From an uncultured Flavobacteriales bacterium (lineage in GTDB: Bacteria; Bacteroidota; Bacteroidia; Flavobacteriales_D; Sanyastnellaceae), in assembly GCA_937974555.1 (NCBI GenBank), contig CALJKR010000023.1, positions 1-23,064 of the forward strand: a stretch of DNA of 23,064 nucleotides, in the 5' to 3' direction. Below are positions 3,926-12,000 of this stretch, one piece after another. Position numbers and translations under genes: made by a program. The notes below the pieces were generated by a model that was not told where the DNA came from, made no database searches, and saw only the letters and a list, made by a program, of their open reading frames with translations. Every line of letters begins with the position of its first letter. Position 1 is the first letter of the stretch.

Positions 3926-6676
3926 TCACTGCCCTGCACCACGGCAGAATTGACAATACTGTGATTCCTCATTGTGCGCAAATTGGGGACGGTTGAGCAT
4001 GCTCATGATCAATTGGCGAATGCCTTCCTCCCATTCCGCCATAAAATCCGGATGAAGCAGCTGATCGGCGTTTTTCAGCCAGTGGGGTTTGCCTCCCACT
4101 GTTCCCAATGGAAATAATCCTACTTGCAATTGATTCAACGGACTTAATCCATCTTTGTATGCCATCCAGGCGTACAATAATATTTGGGTGAGCTTGGCTT
4201 TTTTTCCGTTCAGAATATTTTCGATTTGAATGTCACTGACCGAGAGATCGCTGCTTTCTACTTTCCCCGTTTTGTAGTCCAAGATATGGCAGATGCCTCC
4301 TGATAGGTGAACCCGATCGAGTGTTCCTCTAATCTGTACTTCCGTTCCGTCATCCAAGGTCAACGGACGACTCATTTGTTTTTCCGTAAAAATGATGGTT
4401 GGGGGTGTGCCTGATTCAATGAGTTGTTGGTCATAATTCAAAACACGCTCGATCATTTTCTTGGCTGCTTCCATGGCCAACAAATTGTATCCTTCGACAA
4501 CGGCATTGGGGTCATTGTATTGAAATTCTCTGGTCAATGCAAGGTCAATCTCGCTTCGCCATTGTTGGATGTGATCCATTGTCATGGCTTGGTTCAAAAT
4601 GGGTGCATGCCATTTTTCTAATACGGCATGTACAATGGTTCCCATTCCTGCTGAATCCACTTGTTCTTCCAACTCATTGATTTCGCCGATGCCCAAAACG
4701 TACCGGTAATAATAGTCCATGGGACAGGAAAGGTATCGGTTGATGGCCGAGGGGCTCAATCCATTTTTGAATTGACCCAACAGTTGTTGGGTAGAAAAAT
4801 CATCCGCGGTGATAATCTCTTCAAAGTCCAGGTCTTGAGAACCAGGCAGGGAGATGGTTTGGTTGATGATTTTCACTTTGTCGTGATACAGGGGCCACTC
4901 CCATTCCAATTGCTGAATGTATCGGCTTCGCTCTACCGATCGGAAGTCCGAGGTAGTGGAGGGATAGTAAAATTCTATTTCCTCGGCTCTTTGAATCAGT
5001 CGGTAGAAGTTGTAGGCATAGCTGGCTTCGCGATCACCGGGCATGGGCATCTCAAATGCTTTGCGCAGTTCAAAGGGAATCAGTGTTTGCATTTGGCTTT
5101 GACCGGGCATGGATTCTTCAGTGGCGTGGCTGAATATGACCCTTTTAAAATCCAATGCACGGGTTTCAATCATGCCCATAATTTGCAATCCCTCCAAGGG
5201 TTCTCCTTCCAAGGCTATGGACTCTTTGGAGATGACATGTTGTATGAGGATTTCCAATGATTCGATGGTTTGTAGAAACAAGAATTGATCATGTGCAGGT
5301 TCTAATTTCTCCCATTTCTCTTGCCATTGCAAAGCACATTCTCGTGTGATATCGTCGAGGTCATCGTCTTCCAAAATAATTTCGCACAGGGCATTCATTT
5401 TTTGGATGATGGTTTTGGATGCGTCATCGGCCACATCCAAGAATTTCCAGAAGCTGGCAAAGGCTGTGTCGCCCGTTTTTCCAATCATCCATGCTTGAAC
5501 TTCTGCTGCGGTGAAGTAGGCGCGCTTTTTATCGATGAGTTGTTTCGCCAGCGCATTGCGCCAGGGCTCGGTTATTTTTCTGAGCACGGGTTGTTCAATC
5601 CATTGAATCAAATCTTTGTGGTAGATTCTTTTTTGCTTTTGTGTTTTGATGCAAAAGTGAATGAAGGACAGAAACAGCTGGTATACCCCTGAAAGTTTCA
5701 AAGGCCAACCGATGGCGACATTGATGGGCAATTCATTGTCCAAATGGGTGATAATGGGTAGCAAAGAGTTGTTGTCGGTAATGACAACAACAGTATCTTC
5801 TCTTTCTTCCAACGGAAGGTGAGACAGTTTCTTAGCCAAGATGGCGGCCGCACCGAGTGCGGTGTTGGATTTGAATATGGAAATTTTACGATCCGCTTGA
5901 TTCATGCAGTTTTGCATGGCCAAGGCATCTCCGCGGCGCAGCTTTTGTTGAAAGTATTGGCCAGCTTCGTGGGAAGGATTATGAACATAATAGGGATCTG
6001 CATCCCAACGGATGTGTACCTCAGGATGTAACTTTTTAAAATGCTCGATCACTTTTTCTTCGGCAGGGGTGAGTCGAGATAGGCCGACAAAGTAGGTGTG
6101 AGACGCGTCAGAATGAAGGTCGCGTTTTTTTTCAGCCAGTAGTCGCGTGAATTGCGCATAATTCCATTGTTCATTCTCTTCTGCAGTCGCATCAAAAGCC
6201 CGATATAAATCCCCCAATTCATCCCAGAATTGCAAAAATTTCTGCTGCACTTCCGACAATGGATCTTGATGCAAACTCCAGGAATCAATGGCTTTGATGT
6301 CTTTGATATTTTGAAATAGCAAATCTGGGTTAACCAAATATTGATTGACATCATTGAAGTCGTTCATCGCGTGTCCCGCCCATTTCATGAAGGTTTGAAA
6401 GTCTTCTGGGTCACCAACGGTTTGAATGTAGCATTGGTACAAAAGCAAAGTGGATTCAAATCCTGTGATGTTTTTTTTCTGACCAATTTTTTGAAACCAC
6501 TCGGGCAAGGTCATGATACTGGGCGACAAAACAGGGCCTTGTTGAATATCAAAAAGATGCTTTTTTAAAAATAACGCGGCTCTTTTTCCGGGGACTATGA
6601 TGTCCACCTTGGACAACAAGGAACCGTGGGTTTGAATAAGATCAGCAGCAAATTGTTTTAAAAAAGGAGTCATCAT
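3926..6676 (-). CDS. AddB-like PD-(D/E)XK nuclease of a recombination complex
   Basis: This 916-residue protein is a RecB/AddB-type exonuclease subunit that would work with the AddA-like helicase (17548-20766) in double-strand-break end processing. The N-terminus (IIVPGKRAALFLKKHL) aligns with the helicase-like fold but lacks a Walker A GKT/S, as I recall for Bacteroidota AddB-like proteins. The C-terminal nuclease shows SPSAINRYLSCPMDYYYRY (C651), G-T-I-V-H (H683), RGTLDR (D787) and HILDYKTGK (D800, K802). The iron-sulfur staple of such proteins is C...C-x2-C-x5-C. Here C908 and C911 are present, but the final cysteine position is the TGA stop. The start is the ATG of an ATGATG at 6671-6676; a GTG at 6682 is an alternative. 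pyrH follows after 17 bases. Confidence 0.85.
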   Translation of the reverse strand: MMTPFLKQFAADLIQTHGSLLSKVDIIVPGKRAALFLKKHLFDIQQGPVLSPSIMTLPEWFQKIGQKKNITGFESTLLLYQCYIQTVGDPEDFQTFMKWAGHAMNDFNDVNQYLVNPDLLFQNIKDIKAIDSWSLHQDPLSEVQQKFLQFWDELGDLYRAFDATAEENEQWNYAQFTRLLAEKKRDLHSDASHTYFVGLSRLTPAEEKVIEHFKKLHPEVHIRWDADPYYVHNPSHEAGQYFQQKLRRGDALAMQNCMNQADRKISIFKSNTALGAAAILAKKLSHLPLEEREDTVVVITDNNSLLPIITHLDNELPINVAIGWPLKLSGVYQLFLSFIHFCIKTQKQKRIYHKDLIQWIEQPVLRKITEPWRNALAKQLIDKKRAYFTAAEVQAWMIGKTGDTAFASFWKFLDVADDASKTIIQKMNALCEIILEDDDLDDITRECALQWQEKWEKLEPAHDQFLFLQTIESLEILIQHVISKESIALEGEPLEGLQIMGMIETRALDFKRVIFSHATEESMPGQSQMQTLIPFELRKAFEMPMPGDREASYAYNFYRLIQRAEEIEFYYPSTTSDFRSVERSRYIQQLEWEWPLYHDKVKIINQTISLPGSQDLDFEEIITADDFSTQQLLGQFKNGLSPSAINRYLSCPMDYYYRYVLGIGEINELEEQVDSAGMGTIVHAVLEKWHAPILNQAMTMDHIQQWRSEIDLALTREFQYNDPNAVVEGYNLLAMEAAKKMIERVLNYDQQLIESGTPPTIIFTEKQMSRPLTLDDGTEVQIRGTLDRVHLSGGICHILDYKTGKVESSDLSVSDIQIENILNGKKAKLTQILLYAWMAYKDGLSPLNQLQVGLFPLGTVGGKPHWLKNADQLLHPDFMAEWEEGIRQLIMSMLNRPQFAHNEESQYCQFCRGAGQ

Positions 6677-6708
6677 TTGCACAAGATATGGTTTCTATTT
6701 CATCTTTG
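6676..6708 (+). promoter_or_regulatory. Candidate promoter for the small gene and murB
   Basis: TTTG (6676-6679) and CATCTTTG (6701-6708, one mismatch to TAnnTTTG) are 21 bases apart, within the usual Bacteroidota range. The ATG at 6713 follows by 4 bases, implying little or no leader. The site overlaps the start of the divergent AddB-like gene. This rests on consensus matching alone. Confidence 0.3.
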
Positions 6709-6712
6709 TCAA

Positions 6713-6958
6713 ATGGTTGAAAAATTTCCTCGGTTCTTCAAAACTCTTGCTGGCACGAATTATTATCAAGTTTTATCAGCGCTCTCTGTCGTGGAGTATC
6801 AGCGTATTGGTTCACAGTGGTTGCGTCAAGAATGGTCTGCAGGCACTTTGCCTGAAAGATGGTATTTGCATGATTTGATGGAAAATACAAACGGAAATAT
6901 TGTGGAGATTTCAGTTGATGAATTTTTGGCGGAGGTTTCTGTGGCGAATAAAAATTAA
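6713..6958 (+). CDS. Small conserved-looking protein of unknown function before murB
   Basis: I do not recognise this protein. It is 81 residues, soluble, with no signal peptide, membrane segment or cysteine pair. It begins MVEKFPRFFKTLAGTNYYQVL and has a tryptophan-rich middle (S-Q-W-L-R-Q-E-W and P-E-R-W-Y-L-H-D-L) and an acidic end. I chose the ATG at 6713; a TTG 36 bases upstream would overlap the divergent nuclease gene. The stop lies 14 bases before murB, so the two are probably co-transcribed, with codon usage like murB. It could be a small adaptor or regulator, but nothing in the sequence supports a specific role. Confidence 0.6.
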   Translation: MVEKFPRFFKTLAGTNYYQVLSALSVVEYQRIGSQWLRQEWSAGTLPERWYLHDLMENTNGNIVEISVDEFLAEVSVANKN

Positions 6959-6972
6959 TCGAGATTAGGGGA

Positions 6973-7992
6973 ATGAAAAATTGGACGCAAAATGCAGACC
7001 TTAAACCCTACAACACGTTTGGGGTTTCGGTTCGCGCTTCATGGATGGTGGAGTGTGAGACAGTGGAGGAGATCGCGGAGGTGATTCAAGATGAGCGCTG
7101 GTTGACCATGCCCCGTTTGGTTTTGGGTGGCGGGAGCAATGTATTGTTTACCCGTGATTTTGAGGGGGTGGTTTTATTGAACCGCATCCAAGGAATTGAA
7201 AAAGTGAAGGAGGACAATGACCATGTTTGGGTTCGATCCAGTGCGGGTGTGGTTTGGCATTCTTTTGTTTTGCATTGTATTCAAAACCAATGGGCAGGTG
7301 TAGAGAATTTAAGCTTGATTCCGGGCTCGGTGGGCGCATGTCCCATTCAAAATATCGGGGCCTATGGGGTGGAGATCAAAGATGTATTTGATTCATTGCA
7401 AGCCATGCATATTGAAACCGGTGAGATCCGTTCTTTTGACCATGCAGCCTGTGCATTTGGATATCGCGATAGCATATTCAAGAATGCAGAAAAGGGAAAA
7501 TGGATCATCTTATCGGTCACTTTTCAATTGAGAAAACATCCGGTTTGGAATACCCAATACGGCGACATTCAAAAAGAAATGGAAAGATTGGGATACCAAG
7601 CACCCTCATTGGTAGCGATCAGTCAGTCGGTCATGAATATCCGCCAGTCCAAATTGCCTGATCCCAAAGTGTTGGGCAATGCGGGAAGTTTTTTTAAGAA
7701 TCCGGTCATAGAGGCGTCCTTGTACAAGGAGTTGCAAGGTTCATTCCCTCAGATGCCCGCATATCCCGCGGGCGAGGGCAAGGTTAAAGTGCCGGCTGGA
7801 TGGTTGATTGAACAAGCGGGTTGGAAAGGACACAAGGAAGCCACTTGTGGGGTGAATGAAAAGCAAGCCTTGGTGTTGGTCAACTATGGAGCAGCCACAG
7901 GAAACGAAGTGTATCAACTATCCACCCTGATCGTCAACGACATTGCGGCGCGATTCAAAATCACACTCGAGCGTGAGGTGAATATCCTTTAG
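6973..7992 (+). CDS. murB: UDP-N-acetylenolpyruvoylglucosamine reductase
   Basis: This 339-residue FAD enzyme uses NADPH to reduce the enolpyruvyl group and form UDP-N-acetylmuramate, the second committed step of peptidoglycan synthesis. Diagnostic segments are NTFGV (14-18), LVLGGGSNVLFT (49-60, FAD site), LIPGSVGACPIQNIGAYGVEI (115-135), FGYRDSIFK with Y164/R165, GNAGSFFKNP with the catalytic Ser at 239, AGWLIEQAGWKG (275-286) and LEREV near the end with the active-site Glu (E335). The Y-R-D-S loop marks it as type I, like the Escherichia coli enzyme. It follows a small unknown gene by 14 bases. The 3' end is only 20 bases from the convergent PorP/SprF gene, with no clear terminator. Confidence 0.97.
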   Translation: MKNWTQNADLKPYNTFGVSVRASWMVECETVEEIAEVIQDERWLTMPRLVLGGGSNVLFTRDFEGVVLLNRIQGIEKVKEDNDHVWVRSSAGVVWHSFVLHCIQNQWAGVENLSLIPGSVGACPIQNIGAYGVEIKDVFDSLQAMHIETGEIRSFDHAACAFGYRDSIFKNAEKGKWIILSVTFQLRKHPVWNTQYGDIQKEMERLGYQAPSLVAISQSVMNIRQSKLPDPKVLGNAGSFFKNPVIEASLYKELQGSFPQMPAYPAGEGKVKVPAGWLIEQAGWKGHKEATCGVNEKQALVLVNYGAATGNEVYQLSTLIVNDIAARFKITLEREVNIL

Positions 7993-8012
7993 AAAGTAAA
8001 AAAGTTGTTGTT

Positions 8013-9011
8013 TTAAAAGGCCGCGCAAGGAACAATCTTGCGTTTGGTTTTTACCTTCACTGCAAGGTTGTAGGACAACGTCAACTCATGCGCTCCAGCA
8101 GTGTTTCCAGCACCCAAAGAAGACAAGGTTACATCGTAGCTATATCCAATATTGATGGGTCCTGTTTGGATACCCACCAATAGGGCCATGGCATCCCGAT
8201 TGGGTAGGTTATAGCCATTGGATTTGACTGGAAGACCACGGTACCACAAACCGATAAACAGGGGTTTAAATTCATAAGAAAAGCCCAAATCCAATTGATC
8301 AAATTTCCCTTGCGACATGTAATTGGCGGCAATCAAAACATGGTGGTCCAATCGACCCAAGGAATGTCCTTTGATGCGGAATCGTTTTCCGCCATGAAAC
8401 GCATAGCGAATGGGAATAAGAGACGCATTGGTTTCAAATAAACTTTCGTCAGGGGCATTTAAATGCATCGCAGAAGCACCAAACCAAAGGTCAGGACCGT
8501 AGACCAAAATTCCAGCTCCTGTATCAAAGAATTGTTTGGACAGGCCCGGATAAGTTTCCAAAGTGGTAGAGGCATTGTCGCGTATCAATTGATCGTAAAA
8601 AGTAAGATCATTGAAGTTTACACTTCGTGAACCCAAGCCCAATTGAATGGCGGGACGGATATACCAATTTTTTTTGATTCGGGTTTCATAGGCGTATTGC
8701 AATGAAACAGAGCTGCGTGAAAGATTGCCAATACCGGCGGCATCTTTTTGAATCACCACACCAATTCCACTTTTCATGGAGTTGATATAAGAATCAAACG
8801 AGGCCACGTAGCTGCGGTATCCTTTGGGAATACCCAACCATTGATTGCGGTATTGCATGGCAAATCGAGATTGCAAACTCGCGCCGGCAAAAGCAGGATT
8901 CATGACCGTAGGTACTGCATAGAATTGCGTAAACTGTTGATCTTGCGACCAAAGGTTGAGTCCGCAGCTCATGGCAATCATGAGTATGAGTAGATGTTTT
9001 TTCATTTGCAT
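8013..9011 (-). CDS. PorP/SprF-family type IX secretion outer-membrane protein
   Basis: This protein of about 332 residues has an N-terminal signal peptide (MKKHLLILMIAMSCGLNLWSQ, beginning at residue 3). Family features follow: DQQFTQFYAVPTVMNPAFAGA directly after the signal, Q-Y-R-N-Q-W-L-G-I-P-K-G-Y, the G-I-G-V-V-I-Q-K-D-A-A-G-I-G-N segment, and repeated amphipathic strands ending in L-S-Y-N-L. PorP/SprF proteins are beta-barrels of the T9SS, and SprF-like members help export or anchor particular type B cargo. The ATG at 9009-9011 overlaps the TGA of the upstream PKD gene as TGATG, so the two are translationally coupled; an ATG at 9003-9005 is the alternative start. Together with that gene it forms a cargo/partner pair. 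Confidence 0.92.
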   Translation of the reverse strand: MQMKKHLLILMIAMSCGLNLWSQDQQFTQFYAVPTVMNPAFAGASLQSRFAMQYRNQWLGIPKGYRSYVASFDSYINSMKSGIGVVIQKDAAGIGNLSRSSVSLQYAYETRIKKNWYIRPAIQLGLGSRSVNFNDLTFYDQLIRDNASTTLETYPGLSKQFFDTGAGILVYGPDLWFGASAMHLNAPDESLFETNASLIPIRYAFHGGKRFRIKGHSLGRLDHHVLIAANYMSQGKFDQLDLGFSYEFKPLFIGLWYRGLPVKSNGYNLPNRDAMALLVGIQTGPINIGYSYDVTLSSLGAGNTAGAHELTLSYNLAVKVKTKRKIVPCAAF

Positions 9012-12000
9012 CAATTTCTTATCAATGTGACTTGTCCCACCATGCTGTAAGATTGTCCATTTTGGAAAATACCATCGGCTTTCCAAATATACACGTCTTG
9101 TTGGCATATTCGCTCTCTATAATAACCATCCCAACCTTTCAGTATGTCTTGGGATTGAAAAATCAATTCACCCCATTTGTCATACACCCGGAGGGTATAG
9201 GTTTCGATCCCTTCAAATTTGGGGAAGAAGAGGTCATTGTCGTAACTGGTGACATCGACATTTCCGTCATAGGGTCCGCGCAAGGAGGGTGTAAAGGCAT
9301 CAGGGAATTCAAGAAGTCCTCCACCGATGGCTTTCACCGCAGCAAATTGTGTCAAGGTATCTGGACAATTGAATTCGTTATTGGCGATCAGGGTGATGTC
9401 ATACAATCCCGCTTCTGTGTATTTGTGGCTGGGTGATAAAGTCGTATCCACATTTCCATCTCCCCACTGCCATTGAAATTGATTGGCCTCTTGGCTGATA
9501 TTGACTGTAAAGACGGGCTGTTGTGGTATAACCACTTGATTGGGCGTAACAGTAAAGGCGGCTTCTGCACGGGGATGAACCGTTACGGCCATGTAGTGGG
9601 TAGCGGTGTCCATTTGTCCATTGTACCCGATAACAACCAAACGGATGTCATACGTTCCGGGAATGTCGAAAACATGCACAGGACTGCTGTTGATGGAGGC
9701 GCCACCGTCACCAAAATCCCACAACCATCCTTGGGCAAAAAGGGAAGTGTCTTGGAAGCTAACCACCAAGGGTGCACAGCCGATGCTATCACCGATGAAA
9801 CCTGCCACTGGATCAGGTGCAATGATTTGGACCGTGGTGTAAGCGGTATCGCTGCAATGCCCATTATTGGCCAAAAGAAGAACGTTGTAGTTGTCCCAAG
9901 TGGCATAATTGTGCTCTCCAGGATTTTCTGCGTTGACCAAAGTTCCATCGCCCAAGTCCCAAATGTAGTTGGTGGGAAGTGCGCTGTTGGAGTTGTTGGT
10001 AAAGACAACAGGCAACGGCCAAGTTTGTGGATTGGGTGTGGCAGATATGGCGGCTTGTGGAACAGGATACACATGCACCGTTTGGCTCAGTGTATTGGAA
10101 CAACCAAAGGTGTTGAAGGCAGTCAAGGTAACGGTATAAAAGGTATCCACCGCGCCGGTTACAAAAGTGTGGTTGGGATTGATGGCACTGCTGGTATTGC
10201 CATCGCCAAATGTCCATTGATAGGTGTTTGCGCCACTGCTTTGATTCAAAAATTGACTATTGAATGGCGAACACCCTTCGGGATTGTATGTGAAGTTGGC
10301 TTCGATTCCCGCCGGTATGGTGATGGGCAATGTGTAATGGTCATAACAGCCAGCGGTGGTCATGGCAGTTAATGTGATGTTGTTGACTACAGGATTTTGC
10401 GTCAAATTGAAGTAGTTGTGCGTATGTACATCTTCTTGGTTGATGCTGGTTTCACCTGTGCCATAATTCCAAGAATAACTATCGGCACCAACACTTCCAT
10501 TGTCCAAGGTAACCGCAACAGGATAGCATCCAGTGGTATCGGTGATGGCAAAAAAGGCCACCGGTGTACGTGAGACATCGATGAATTGATACAGGGTGTC
10601 TTTACATCCTTCATTGGATAATGCTACCAACATCACTTGGTAGGTGGTATCTTGGTAGATGGGGTTGGCATAGGTGTGTGTCGGGCTATTGAGATTGGAA
10701 CCGGTTCCATCTCCAAAAGTCCACACATATTGATCCGCAGCAATGGAATTGTTTTGAAATGCAGCGTTGAAAGGAGCGCAATTCTCACCTGAATTGATGA
10801 TCGAAAAATCAGCGGTCACTTCTGGAAATAAGGTAAAGTTTTGGGTAACGGCACTGGAACATCCTCCAGTTGTGGCTACCGTCAATGTTACGTTGTAAAC
10901 ATGGGTTAAATTGTCGGGGTTGGAATACATGTGTGTCAATGTATCCTCATCGGATTGAACACTGGTATTGTCTCCCCAATTCCAAGTGGACGTAACATCA
11001 CCGGTACTTTGATTGTAAACAGTCATTGTTGCTGGTTCACAACCTTCACCTGTGGGCAGTGTGAAAACAGCCGCCGGAGTAAAGTCTACGTCGATATCGA
11101 ATTCCATCGTATCGCTACAACCAAAGTTGGATGAGGCAATCAACTGGGTTGTATAGGTTGTGTCACTGTACAATCCCGAAAGAAAAATGTGGTTGGGTTG
11201 GGCCTCAGAAGTGGCCGAACCATCTCCAAAATTCCATTGGTAGTTTTGGGCAGCGGTGGAGTTGTTTTGAAAAGCAGCGGAATACGGCGAGCAATTCTGA
11301 GTAGGATTCATCACGGTGAATGCTGCGTTTACTTCTGGATACAAGGTGAAGTTTTCGACTGCCGTGCTGGAACATCCATTGACCGAAGAAGTGCTCAAAG
11401 TGATATTGTAATAATGAACAAAATCATCGGGATGCGTAAATAAATGGGTCAGGGTATCCTCATCCGAGATTTCTGTGTTGCCATCTCCCCAATTCCAAGT
11501 AAAGGTGGTCCCATTGTTACTCAGGTTGTATACCTCGATTACAGCGGGTTCGCAGGCTTGATTGAGGTTAATATCAAAGTTGGCTGTTGGGGCACCGGCT
11601 ACATCGATGGTGGATTGCAAAGTATCATAACAACCAAATGGAGATCGGGCGATCAATTGTATGGTGTACGTAACAGGCAATCCATCGGTGCTCACAAAAG
11701 TATGCTGGGGTTGTGGCAAAGTGGAGGTTCCACCATCTCCAAAATTCCATTGGAATTGGGTCGCGCCCAAGATGAATGGCATGGTGACATTCAGCGGACT
11801 GCATCCCGAAAGATTTTGAGTAGACATGGTGAAATCTGGGGCTGGGAATATGGCTACAGAAACGGTCGTTGTGTCATGACAAGCTCCATTGGAGAATGCA
11901 ATCAATTGCACGTCATAAAAAACAACATTAACCCCAGTTGCGTTGAAAACGTGATCGGGATTGGTTTCGGTGCTGGTCTGGTTATCGTCAAAATTCCAGC

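Noticed and set aside
3926..3928. TGA in the AddB-like gene decoded as selenocysteine or cysteine
   Set aside because: Only six more codons follow before another stop, other genes here end normally at TGA, and no downstream stem was established. A plain stop is the simpler reading.
3909..3956. Longer pyrH frame starting with TTG at 3956
   Set aside because: The extra 16 residues lie inside the end of the AddB-like gene and do not resemble UMP kinases. The ATG at 3908 gives the canonical N-terminus.
9473..10372. 299-codon plus-strand frame opposite the PKD gene, and others like it up to 12409
   Set aside because: These are shadows of the repetitive PKD coding strand. They lack signals and carry no recognisable domain.
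10466..11616. Regular spacing of repeats in the PKD gene as a possible CRISPR or satellite
   Set aside because: The period is 513 bases, in frame, and encodes PKD domain pairs. There are no short identical repeats with unique spacers.
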